DNA from: Clusia tigrina
Taxonomy: Eukaryota > Arthropoda > Insecta > Diptera > Clusiidae
Direction of reading: 5' to 3'
Assembly: GCA_920105625.2 (NCBI GenBank)
Contig: OV050032.1
Location: 102,160,542 to 102,224,541 of the forward strand
DNA length: 64,000 nucleotides
Part shown: one piece after another, positions 36,501 through 49,250 of the stretch
Numbering within the stretch: the stretch's first letter is position 1
How the letters are laid out: each line of letters starts with the position of its first letter
Program-made: the position numbers and the translations under genes
The notes under the pieces: generated by a model
Told to the model about the DNA's origin: nothing
The model's input: only the letters and a program-made list of their open reading frames with translations
Database searches by the model: none

Positions 36501-37300
36501 AGGCTCGAATACTTTATTGCTACAAAATTTCAAGGTTTTATGACGCTCCAGTAAAAAGTTACAAGCATTTGTATGTTGCAAACTTTGATAGATGTAGGAC
36601 GTACCGTAAAGAAGTTAGGGGCGTTTGAAGTTTTATCAGTGTTTGATTTGGGACTCTAGGGTAGCATAGCTTTGAGCGATGGCTTAAATTGACAAGAGCC
36701 TCGAGTACTACATTGTTACAAAATTTCAAGGTTTTATGACGCTCCAGTAAAAAGTTACAAGCATTTGTATGTTGCAAACTTTGATAGGTGTAGGACGTAC
36801 CGTAAAGAAGTTAGGGGCGTTTGAAGTTCTATCAGTGTTTGATTTGGGACTCAAGGGTAGGATAGCTTTGAGCGATGGCTTAAATTGACAAGAGGCTCGA
36901 GTACTTTATTGTTACAAAATTTCAAGGTTTTTGACGCTCCAGTAAAAAGTTACAAGCATTTGAATGTTGCCAACTTTGATAGGTGTAGGACGTACCGTAA
37001 AGAAGTTAGGGGCGTTTGAAGTTTTATCAGTGTTTGATTTGGGACTCAAGGGTAGCATAGCTTTGAGCGATGGCTTAAATTGACAAGAGGGTCGAGTACT
37101 TTATTGTTACAAAATTTCAAGGTTTTATGACGCTCCAGTAAAAAGTTACAAGCATTTGTATGTTGCAATCTTTGATAGGTGTAGGACGTACATTCAAGAA
37201 GTTAGGGGCGTTTGAAGTTTTATCAGTGTTTGATTTGGGACTCTAGGGTAGCATAGATTTGAGCGATAGCTTAAATTGACAAGAGGCTCGGGTACTTTAT
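33600..37300. repeat. Long-range duplicated satellite block, copy A
   Basis: About 19 monomers that recur at 45520-49250 with offset 11922 (61 x 196 minus 34). Shared rare variants include gtactgtataaaaggtag, tgtcgctccag, tatataagttag, agatgtaggacg, gttctatcag with gtaggatag, and gtacattcaag. Confidence 0.8.
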
Positions 37301-38878
37301 TGTTACAAAATTTCATGGTTTTATGACGCTCCAGTAAAAAGTTAAAAGCATTTGAATGTTGCCAACTTTGATAGGTGTAGGGCGTACCGTATAGAAGTTA
37401 GGGCCATTTGAAGTTGTATCAGTGTTTGATTTGGGACTCAAGGGTAGCATAGCTTTGAGCGATGGCTTAAATTGACAAGATGCTCGAGTACTTTATTGTT
37501 ACAAAATTTCAAGGTTTTATGACGCTCCAGTAAAAAGTTACAAGCATTTGTATGTTGCAAACTTTGATAGGTGTAGGACGTACCGTAAAGAAGTTAGGGG
37601 CGTTTGAAGTTTTATCAGTGTTTGATTTGGGACTCTAGGGTAGCATAGCTTTGAGCGATGGCTTAAATTGACAAGAGGCTCGGGTACTTCATTGTTACAA
37701 AATTTGAAGGTTTTATGACGCTCCAGTAAAAAGTTACAAGCATTTGTATGTTGCAAACTTTGATAGGTGTAGGACGTACCGTATAGAAGTTAGGGGCGTT
37801 TGAAGTTTTATCAGTGTTTGATTTGGGACTCTAGGGTAGCATAGCTTTGAGCAATAACTTAAATTGACAAGAGGCTCGGGTACTTTATTGTTACAAATTT
37901 CAAGGTTTTATGACGCTCCAGTAAAAAGTTACAAGCATTTGAATGTTGCCAACTTTGATAGGTGTAGGACGTACAGTAAAGAAGTTAGGGCCATTTGAAG
38001 TTTTATCAGTGTTTGATTTGGGACTCTAGGGTAGCATAGCTTTGAGCGATAATTTAAATTGACAAGATGCTCGAGTAGTTTATTGTTACAAAATTTCAAG
38101 GTTTTATGACGCTCCAGTAAAAAGTTACAAACATTTGCATGTTGCCAACTTTTATAGGTGTAGGACGTACCGTATAGAAGTTAGGGGCGTTTGAAGTTTT
38201 ATCAGTGTTTGATTTGGGACTCAAGGGTAGCATAGCTTTGAGCGATAGCATAAATTGACAAGAGGCTCGGGTACTTCATTTTTAAAAAATTTCAAGGTTT
38301 TATGACGCTCCAGGAAAAAGTTACAAGCATTTGTATGTTGCAAACTTTGATAGGTGTAGGACGTACCGTAAAGAAGTTAGGGGCGTTTGAAGTTTTATCA
38401 GTGTTTGATTTGGGACTCTAGGGTAGCATAGCTTTGAGCGATAGCTTAAATTGACAAGAGGCTCGAGTACTTTATTGTTACAAAATTTCAAGGTTTTATG
38501 ACGCTCCAGTAAAAAGTTACAAGCATTTGTATGTTGCAAACTTTGATAGGTGTAAGACGTACCGTAAAGAAGTTAGGGGCATTTGAAGTTTTATCAGTGT
38601 GTGATTTGGAACTCAAGGGTAGCATAATTTTGAGCGATGGCTTAAATTGACAAGAGTCTCGGGTACTTCATTTTTACAAAATTACAAGGTTTTATGACGC
38701 TCCAGGAAAAAGTTACAAGCATTTGTATGTTGCAAACTTTGATAGGTGTAGGACGTACCGTAAAGAAGTTAGGGGCGTTTGAAGTTTTATCAGTGTTTGA
38801 TTTGGGACTCAAGGGTAGCATAGCTTTGAGCGATGGCCTAAATTGACAAGAGGCTCGAGTACTTTATTGTTACAAAAT

Positions 38879-38880
38879 TC
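38879..38880. other. 32-bp deletion monomer, copy 4 of 4
   Basis: The same junction, 8590 bp after copy 3. The monomer just before it has the ttacaaggtttt/ccaggaaaaag variant not seen before copies 1-3, so this block was joined to a different neighbour. Confidence 0.9.
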
Positions 38881-40049
38881 AAGCATTTGAATGTTGCCAA
38901 CTTTGATAGGTGTAGGCCATACCGTATAGAAGTTAGGGGCGTTTGAAGTTTTATCAGTGTTTGATTTGGGACTCAAGGCTAGCATAGCTTTGAGCGATGG
39001 CCTAAATTGACAAGAGGCTCGAGTACTTTATTGTTACAAAATTTCAAGGTTTTAGGACGCTCCATTAAAAAGTTACAAGCATTTGAATGTTGCAAACTTT
39101 GATAGGTGTAGGACGTACCGTATAGAAGTTAGGGCCATTTGAAGTTTTATCAGTGCTTGATTTGGGACTCTTGGGTAGCAAAGCTTTCAGCGATGGCTTA
39201 AATGGACAAGAGGCTCGAGTACTTTATTGTTACAAAGTTTCAAGGTTTTATGACGCTCCAGTAAAAAGTTACAAGCATTTGAATGTTGCCAACTTTGATA
39301 GGTGTAGGACGTACCGTAAAGAAGTTAGGGCCAATTGAAGTTTTATCAGTGTTTGATTTGGGACTCTAGGGTAGCATAGCTTTGAGCGATAACTTAAATT
39401 GACAAAATGCTCGAGTACTTTATTGTTACAAAATTTCAAGGTTTTATGACGCTCCAGTAAAAAGTTACAAGCATTTGTATGTTGCAAACTTTGATAGGTG
39501 TAGGACGTCCCGTAAAGAAGTTAGGGGCGTTTGAAGTTTTATCAGTGTTTGATTTGGGACTCTTGGGTAGCATAGCTTTGAGCGATAACATAAATTGACA
39601 AGATGCTCGAGTACTTTATTGTTACAAAATTTCAAGGTTTTATGACGCTCCAGTAAAAAGTTACAAGCATTTGAATGTTGCAAACTTTGATAGGTGTAGG
39701 ACGTACCGTATAGAAGTTAGGGCCATTTGAAGTTGTATCAGTGTTTGATTTGGGACTCAAGGGTAGCATAGCTTTGAGCGATGGCTTAAATTGACAAGAT
39801 GCTCGAGTACTTTATTGTTACAAAATTTCAAGGTTTTATGACGCTCCAGTAAAAAGTTACAAGCATTTGAATGTTGCCAACTTTGATAGGTGTAGGACGT
39901 ACCGTAAAGAAGTTAGGGCCAATTGAAGTTTTATCAGTGTTTGATTTGGGACTCTAGGGTAGCATAGCTTTGAGCGATAACTTAAATTGACAAGATGCTC
40001 GAGCGCTTTATTGTTACAAAATTTCAAGGTTTTATGACGCTCCAGTAAA

Positions 40050-43000
40050 AAGTTACAAGCATTTGTATGTTGCAAACTTTGATAGGTGTAGGACGTCCCG
40101 TAAAGAAGTTAGGGGCGTTTGAAGTTTTATCAGTGTTTGATTTGGGACTCTAGGGTAGCATAGCTTTGAGCGATAACATAAATTGACAAGTTGCTCGAGT
40201 ACTTTATTGTTACAAAATTTCAGGGTTTTATGACGCTCCAGTAAAAAGTTACAAGCATTTGAATGTTGCAAACTTTGATAGGTGTAGGACGTACCGTATA
40301 GAAGTTAGGGCCATTTGAAGTTGTATCAGTGTTTGATTTGGGACTCAAGGGTAGCATAGCTTTGAGCGATGGCTTAAATTGACAAGTTGCTCGAGTACTT
40401 TATTGTTACAAAATTTCAGGGTTTTATGACGCTCCAGTAAAAAGTTACAAGCATTTGTATGTTGCAAACTTTGATAGGTGTAGGACGTCCCGTAAAGAAG
40501 TTAGGGGCGTTTGAAGTTTTATCAGTGTTTGATTTGGGACTCTAGGGTAGCATAGCTTTGAGCGATAACATAAATTGACAAGTTGCTCGAGTACTTTATT
40601 GTTACAAAATTTCAAGGTTTTATGACGCTCCAGTAAAAAGTTTCAAGCATTTGTATGTTGCAAACTTTGATAGGTGTAGGACGTACCGTAAAGAAGTTAG
40701 GGGCGTTTGAAGTTTTATCAGTGTTTGATTTGGGACTCTAGGGTAGCATAGCTTTGAGCGATGGCCTAAATTGACAAGAGGCTCGGGTACTTCATTGTTA
40801 CAAAATTTGAAGGTTTTATGACGCTCCAGTAAAAAGTTACAAGCATTTGTATGTTGCAAACTTTGATAGGTGTAGGACGTACCGTATAGAAGTTAGGGGC
40901 GTTTGAAGTTTTATCAGTGTTTGATTTGGGACTCTAGGGTAGCATAGCTTTGAGCGATAACTTAAATTGACAAGAGGCTCGGGTACTTTATTGTTACAAA
41001 ATTTCAAGGTTTTATGACGCTCCAGTAAAAAGTTACAAGCATTTGAATGTTGCCAACTTTGATAGGTGTAGGACGTACCGTATAGAAGTTAGGGCCATTT
41101 GAAGGTTTATCAGTGTTTGATTTGGGACTCTAGGGTAGCATAGCTTTGAGCGATGGCTTAAATTGACAAGAGGCTCGAGTACTTTATTGTTTCAAAATTT
41201 CAAGTTTCTATGACGCTCCAGTAAAAAGTTACAAGCATTTGAATGTTGCAAACTTTGATAGGTGTAGGACGTACCGTATAGAAGTTAGGGCCATTTGAAG
41301 TTGTATCAGTGTTTGATTTGGGACTCAAGGGTAGCATAGCTTTGAGCGATGCCTTAAATTGACAAAATGCTCGAGTACTTTATTGTTACAAAATTTCAAG
41401 GTTTTATGACGCTCCAGTAAAAAGTTACAAGCATTTGTATGTTGCAAACTTTGATAGGTGTAGGACGTACCGTAAAGAAGTTAGGGGCGTTTGAAGTTTT
41501 ATCAGTGTTTGATTTGGGACTCTAGGGTAGCATAGCTTTGAGCGATGGCTTAAATTGACAAGAGGCTCGGGTACTTCATTGTTACAAAATTTGAAGGTTT
41601 TATGACGCTCCAGTAAAAAGTTACAAGCATTTGTATGTTGCAAACTTTGATAGGTGTAGGACGTACCGTATAGAAGTTAGGGGCGTTTGAAGTTTTATCA
41701 GTGTTTGATTTGGGACTCTAGGGTAGCATAGCTTTGAGCGATAACTTAAATTGACAAGAGGCTCGGGTACTTTATTGTTACAAAATTTCAAGGTTTTATG
41801 ACGCTCCAGTAAAAAGTTACAAGCATTTGAATGTTGCCAACTTTGATAGGTGTAGGACGTACCGTAAAGAAGTTAGGGCCATTTGAAGTTTTATCAGTGT
41901 TTGATTTGGGACTCTAGGGTAGCATAGCTTTGAGCGATAACTTAAATTGGCAAGATGCTCGAGTACTTTATTGTTACAAAATTTCAAGGTTTTATGACGC
42001 TCCAGTAAAAAGTTACAAACATTTGTGTGTTGCAATCTTTGATAGGTGTAGGACGTACCGTATAGAAGTTAGGGGCGTTTGAAGTTTTATCAGTGTTTGA
42101 TTTGGGACTCAAGGGTAGCATAGCTTTGAGCGATAGCATAAATTGACAAGAGGCTCGGGTACTTCATTTTTACAAAATTACAAGGTTTTATGACGCTCCA
42201 GGAAAAAGTTACAAGCATTTGTATGTTGCAAACTTTGATAGGTGTAGGACGTACCGTAAAGAAGTTAGGGGCGTTTGAAGTTTTATCAGTGTTTGATTTG
42301 GGACTCTAGGGTAGCATAGCTTTGAGCGATAGCTTAAATTGACAAGAGGCTCGAGTACATTATTGTTACAAAATTTCAAGGTTTTATGACGCTCCAGTAA
42401 AAAGTTACAAGCATTTGTATGTTGCAAACTTTGATAGGTGTAAGACGTACCGTAAAGGAGTTAGGGGCGTTTGAAGTTTTATCAGTGTGTGATTTGGGAC
42501 TCAAGGGTAGCATAGCTTTGAGCGATGGCTTAAATTGACAAGAGGCTCGGGTACTTTATTGTTACAAAATTTCAAGGTTTTATGACGCTCCAGTAAAAAG
42601 TTACAAGCATTTGTATGTTGCAAACTTTGATAGGTGTAGGACGTACCGTATAGAAGTTAGGGCCATTTGAAGTTTTATCAGTGTTTGATTTGGGACTCTT
42701 GGGTAGCATAGCTTTGAGCGATAACATAAATTGACAAGATGCTCGAGTACTTTATTGTTACAAAATTTCAAGGCTTTATGACGCTCCAGTAAAAAGTTAC
42801 AAGCATTTGAATGTTGCAAACTTTGTTAGGTGTAGGACGTACCGTATAGAAGTTAGGGCCATTTGAAGTTGTATCAGTGTTTGATTTGGGACTCAAGGGT
42901 AGCATAGCTTTGAGCGATGGCTTAAATTGACAAGATGCTCGAGTACTTTATTGTTACAAAATTTCAAGGTTTTATGACGCTCCAGTAAAAAGTTACAAGC

Positions 43001-45450
43001 ATTTGAATGTTGCCAACTTTGATAGGTGTAGGACGTACCGTAAAGAAGTTAGGGCCAATTGAAGTTTTATCAGTGTTTGATTTGGGACTCTAGGGTAGCA
43101 TAGCTTTGAGCGATAACTTAAATTGACAAGATGCTCGAGCACTTTATTGTTACAAAATTTCAAGGTTTTATGACGCTCCAGTAAAAAGTTACAAGCATTT
43201 GTATGTTGCAAACTTTGATAGGTGTAGGACGTCCCGTAAAGAAGTTAGGGGCGTTTGAAGTTTTATCAGTGTTTGATTTGGGACTCTAGGGTAGCATAGC
43301 TTTGAGCGATAACATAAATTGACAAGTTGCTCGAGTACTTTATTGTTACAAAATTTCAGGGTTTTATGACGCTCCAGTAAAAAGTTACAAGCATTTGAAT
43401 GTTGCAAACTTTGATAGGTGTAGGACGTACCGTATAGAAGTTAGGGCCATTTGAAGTTGTATCAGTGTTTGATTTGGGACTCAAGGGTAGCATAGCTTTG
43501 AGCGATGGCTTAAATTGACAAGTTGCTCGAGTACTTTATTGTTACAAAATTTCAGGGTTTTATGACGCTCCAGTAAAAAGTTACAAGCATTTGTATGTTG
43601 CAAACTTTGATAGGTGTAGGACGTCCCGTAAAGAAGTTAGGGGCGTTTGAAGTTTTATCAGTGTTTGATTTGGGACTCTAGGGTAGCATAGCTTTGAGCG
43701 ATAACATAAATTGACAAGTTGCTCGAGTACTTTATTGTTACAAAATTTCAAGGTTTTATGACGCTCCAGTAAAAAGTTTCAAGCATTTGTATGTTGCAAA
43801 CTTTGATAGGTGTAGGACGTACCGTAAAGAAGTTAGGGGCGTTTGAGGTTTTATCAGTGTTTGATTTGGGACTCTAGGGTAGCATAGCTTTGAGCGATGG
43901 CCTAAATTGACAAGAGGCTCGGGTACTTCATTGTTACAAAATTTGAAGGTTTTATGACGCTCCAGTAAAAAGTTACAAGCATTTGAATGTTGCCAACTTT
44001 GATAGGTGTAGGACGTACCGTATAGAAGTTAGGGCCATTTGAAGGTTTATCAGTGTTTGATTTGGGACTCTAGGGTAGCATAGCTTTGAGCGATGGCTTA
44101 AATTGACAAGAGGCTCGAGTACTTTATTGTTTCAAAATTTCAAGTTTCTATGACGCTCCAGTAAAAAGTTACAAGCATTTGAATGTTGCAAACTTTGATA
44201 GGTGTAGGACGTACCGTATAGAAGTTAGGGCCATTTGAAGTTGTATCAGTGTTTGATTTGGGACTCAAGGGTAGCATAGCTTTGAGCGATGCCTTAAATT
44301 GACAAAATGCTCGAGTACTTTATTGTTACAAAATTTCAAGGTTTTATGACGCTCCAGTAAAAAGTTACAAGCATTTGTATGTTGCAAACTTTGATAGGTG
44401 TAGGACGTACCGTAAAGAAGTTAGGGGCGTTTGAAGTTTTATCAGTGTTTGATTTGGGACTCTAGGGTAGCATAGCTTTGAGCGATGGCTTAAATTGACA
44501 AGAGGCTCGGTTACTTCATTGTTACAAAATTTGAAGGTTTTATGACGCTCCAGTAAAAAGTTACAAGCATTTGTATGTTGCAAACTTTGATAGGTGTAGG
44601 ACGTACCGTATAGAACTTAGGGGCGTTTGAAGTTTTATCAGTGTTTGATTTGGGACTCTAGGGTAGCATAGCTTTGAGCGATAACTTAAATTGACAAGAG
44701 GCTCGGGTACTTTATTGTTACAAAATTTCAAGGTTTTATGACGCTCCAGTAAAAAGTTACAAGCATTTGAATGTTGCCAACTTTGATAGGTGTAGGACGT
44801 ACCGTAAAGAAGTTAGGGCCATTTGAAGTTTTATCAGTGTTTGATTTGGGACTCTAGGGTAGCATAGCTTTGAGCGATAACTTAAATTGGCAAGATGCTC
44901 GAGTACTTTATTGTTACAAAATTTCAAGGTTTTATGACGCTCCAGTAAAAAGTTACAAACATTTGTGTGTTGCAATCTTTGATAGGTGTAGGACGTACCG
45001 TATAGAAGTTAGGGGCGTTTGAAGTTTTATCAGTGTTTGATTTGGGACTCAAGGGTAGCATAGCTTTGAGCGATAGCATAAATTGACAAGAGGCTCGGGT
45101 ACTTCATTTTTACAAAATTACAAGGTTTTATGACGCTCCAGGAAAAAGTTACAAGCATTTGTATGTTGCAAACTTTGATAGGTGTAGGACGTACCGTAAA
45201 GAAGTTAGGGGCGTTTGAAGTTTTATCAGTGTTTGATTTGGGACTCTAGGGTAGCATAGCTTTGAGCGATAGCTTAAATTGACAAGAGGCTCGAGTACAT
45301 TATTGTTACAAAATTTCAAGGTTTTATGACGCTCCAGTAAAAAGTTACAACCATTTGTATGTTGCAAACTTTGATAGGTGTAAGACGTACCGTAAAGGAG
45401 TTAGGGGCGTTTGAAGTTTTATCAGTGTGTGATTTGGGACTCAAGGATAG
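40050..45450. repeat. Overlapping 15- and 16-monomer duplications
   Basis: About 39860-40860 recurs at 42990-44000 with offset 3136 (16 monomers). About 41040-42480 recurs at 43980-45420 with offset 2940 (15 monomers), including the tggcaagatgctc, aaacatttgtgtg and cattttta...attacaagg monomers. The change of offset marks a one-monomer difference near 44000. Confidence 0.75.
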
Positions 45451-45519
45451 CATAGCTTTGAGCGATGGTTTAAATTGACAAGAGTCTCGGGTAGTTCATT
45501 GTTAAAAAATTTCAAGGTT

Positions 45520-48500
45520 TTATGACGCTCCAGTAAAAAGTTACAAGCATTTGTATGTTGCAAACTTTGATAGGTGTAGGACGTACCGTATAGAAGTTAG
45601 GGCCATTTGAAGTTTTATCAGTGTTTGATTTGGGACTCTAGGGTAGCATAGCTTTGAGCGATGGCTTAAATTGACAAGAGGCTCGGGTACTTCATTGTTA
45701 CAAAATTTCAAGGTTTTATGACGCTCCAGTAAAAAGTTACAAGCATTTGTATGTTGCAAACTTTGATAGGTGTAGGACGTACCGTATAGAAGTTAGGGCC
45801 ATTTGAAGGTTTATCAGTGTTTGATTTGAGACTCTAGGGTAGCATAGCTTTGAGCGATGGCTTAAATTGACAAGAGGCTCGAGTACTTTATTGTTTCAAA
45901 ATTTCAAGTTTCTATGACGCTCCAGTAAAAAGTTACAAGCATTTGAATGTTGCAAACTTTGATAGGTGTAGGACGTACCGTATAGAAGTTAGGGCCATTT
46001 GAAGTTGTATCAGTGTTTGATTTGGGACTCAAGGGAAGCATAGCTTTGAGCGATGCCTTAAATTGACAAGATGCTCGAGTACTTTATTGTTACAAAATTT
46101 CAAGGTTTTATGACGCTCCAGTAAAAAGTTACAAGCATTTGTATGTTGCAAACTTTGATAGGTGTAGGACGTACCGTAAAGAAGTTAGGGGCGTTTGAAG
46201 TTTTATCAGTGTTTGATTTGGGACTCTAGGGTAGCATAGCTTTGAGCGATGGCTTAAATTGACAAGAGGCTCGGGTACTTCATTGTTACAAAATTTGAAG
46301 GTTTTATGACGCTCCAGTAAAAATTTACAAGCATTTGTATGTTGCAAACTTTGATAGGTGTAGGACGTACCGTATAGAAGTTAGGGGCGTTTGAAGTTTT
46401 ATCAGTGTTTGATTTGGGACTCTAGGGTAGCATAGCTTTGAGCGATAACTTAAATTGACAAGAGGCTCGGGTACTTTATTGTAACAAAATTTCAAGGTTT
46501 TATGACGCTCCAGTAAAAAGTTACAAGCATTTGAATGTTGCCAACTTTGATAGGTGTAGGACGTACCGTAAAGAAGTTAGGGCCATTTGAAGTTTTATCA
46601 GTGTTTGATTTGGGACTCTAGGGTAGCATAGCTTTGAGCGATAACTTAAATTGGCAAGATGCTCGAGTACTTTATTGTTACAAAATTTCAAGGTTTTATG
46701 ACGCTCCAGTAAAAAGTTACAAACATTTGAATGTTGCCAACTTTTATAGGTGTAGGACGTACCGTATAGAAGTTAGGGGCGTTTGAAGTTTTATCAGTGT
46801 TTGATTTGGGACTCAAGGGTAGCATAGCTTTGAGCGATAGCATAAATTGACAAGAGGCTCGGGTACTTCATTTTTACAAAATTACAAGGTTTTATGACGC
46901 TCCAGGAAAAAGTTACAAGCATTTGTATGTTGCAAACTTTGATAGGTGTAGGACGTACCGTAAAGAAGTTAGGGGCGTTTGAAGTTTTATCAGTGTTTGA
47001 TTTGGGACTCTAGGGTAGCATAGCTTTGAGCGATAGCTTAAATTGACAAGAGGCTCGAGTACTTTATTGTTACAAAATTTCAAGGTTTTATGACGCTCCA
47101 GTAAAAAGTTACAAACATTTGAATGTTGCCAACTTTTATAGGTGTAGGACGTACCGTATAGAAGTTAGGGGCGTTTGAAGTTTTATCAGTGTTTGATTTG
47201 GGACTCAAGGGTAGCATAGCTTTGAGCGATAGCTTAAATTGACAAGAGGCTCGGCTACTTCATTTTTACAAAATTTCAAGGTTTTATGACGCTCCAGGAA
47301 AAAGTTACAAGCATTTGTATGTTGCAAACTTTGATAGGTGTAGGACGTACCGTAAAGAAGTTAGGGGCGTTTGAAGTTTTATCAGTGTTTGATTTGGGAC
47401 TCTAGGGTAGCATAGCTTTGAGCGATAGCTTAAATTGACAAGAGGCTCGAGTACTTTATTGTTACAAAATTTCAAGGTTTTATGACGCTCCAGTAAAAAG
47501 TTACAAGCATTTGTATGTTGCAAACTTTGATAGGTGTAAGACGTACCGTAAAGAAGTTAGGGGCGTTTGAAGTTTTATCAGTGTGTGATTTGGGACTCAA
47601 GGGTAGCACAGCTTTGAGCGATGGCTTAAATTGACAAGAGTCTCGGGTACTTCTTTGTTACAAAATTTCAAGGTTTTATGACGCTCCAGTAAAAAGTTAC
47701 AAGCATTTGTATGTTGCAAACTTTGATAGGTGTAGGACGTACCGTATAGAAGTTAGGGCCATTTGAAGTTTTATCAGTGTTTGATTTGGGACTCTAGGGT
47801 AGCATAGCTTTGAGCGATAGCTTAAATTGACAAGAGGCTCGAGTACTTTATTGTTACAAAATTTCAAGGTTTTATGACGCTCCAGTAAAAAGTTACAAGC
47901 ATTTGTATGTTGCAAACTTTGATAGGTGTGGGACGTACCGTATAGAAGTTAGGGCCATTTGAAGGTTTATCAGTGTTTGATTTGGGACTCTAGGGTAGCA
48001 TAGCTTTGAGCAATGGCTTAAATTGACAAGAGGCTCGAGTACTTTATTGTTTCAAAATTTCAAGTTTCTATGACGCTCCAGTAAACAGTTACAAGCATTT
48101 GTATGTTGCAAACTTTGATAGGTGTATGACGTACTGTATAAAAGGTAGAGCTATTTGAAGTTTTATCAGTGTTTGATTTGGGACTCTAGGGTAGCATAGT
48201 TTTGAGCGATAGCTTCAATTGACAAGAGGCTCGGGTACTTCATTGTTACAAAATTTCAAGGTTTTATGTCGCTCCAGTAAAAAGTTACAAGCATTTGTAT
48301 GTTGCAAACTTTGATAGGTGTAGGACGTACCGTATATAAGTTAGAGCCATTTGAAGTTTTATCAGTGTTTGATTTTGGACTCTAGGGTAGCATAGCTTTG
48401 AGCGATGGCTTAAATTGACAAGAGGCTCGAATACTTTATTGCTACAAAATTTCAAGGTTTTATGACGCTCCAGTAAAAAGTTACAAGCATTTGTATGTTG

Positions 48501-49250
48501 CAAACTTTGATAGATGTAGGACGTACCGTAAAGAAGTTAGGGGCGTTTGAAGTTTTATCAGTGTTTGATTTGGGACTCTAGGGTAGCATAGCTTTGAGCG
48601 ATGGCTTAAATTGACAAGAGCCTCGAGTACTTCATTGTTACAAAATTTCAAGGTTTTATGACGCTCCAGTAAAAAGTTACAAGCATTTGTATGTTGCAAA
48701 CTTTGATAGGTGTAGGACGTACCGTAAAGAAGTTAGGGGCGTTTGAAGTTCTATCAGTGTTTGATTTGGGACTCAAGGGTAGGATAGCTTTGAGCGATGG
48801 CTTAAATTGACAAGAGGCTCGAGTACTTTATTGTTACAAAATTTCAAGGTTTTTGACGCTCCAGTAAAAAGTTACAAGCATTTGAATGTTGCCAACTTTG
48901 ATAGGTGTAGGACGTACCGTAAAGAAGTTAGGGGCGTTTGAAGTTTTATCAGTGTTTGATTTGGGACTCAAGGGTAGCATAGCTTTGAGCGATGGCTTAA
49001 ATTGACAAGAGGGTCGAGTACTTTATTGTTACAAAATTTCAAGGTTTTATGACGCTCCAGTAAAAAGTTACAAGCATTTGTATGTTGAAATCTTTGATAG
49101 GTGTAGGACGTACATTCAAGAAGTTAGGGGCGTTTGAAGTTTTATCAGTGTTTGATTTGGGACTCTAGGGTAGCATAGATTTGAGCGATAGCTTAAATTG
49201 ACAAGAGGCTCGGGTACTTTATTGTTACAAAATTTCAAGGTTTTATGACG
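45520..49250. repeat. Long-range duplicated satellite block, copy B
   Basis: Counterpart of 33600-37300. The block between the two (about 38.6-45.5 kb) is itself made of shorter duplications at offsets 2940 and 3136, so this pair was separated after or during local expansion. Confidence 0.8.

Noticed and set aside
23623..39338. Five plus-strand frames of 61 codons (MFDLGLLGSK type)
   Set aside because: They begin at GTG and exist only because one monomer variant reads actcttggg. They have no start codon context, domain or neighbour to support them.
41400..43400. Strict 392-bp dimer structure suggested by frames spaced every second monomer
   Set aside because: Reading monomers one by one shows no regular two-step alternation of variants. 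The spacing comes from the joint distribution of start and stop variants.
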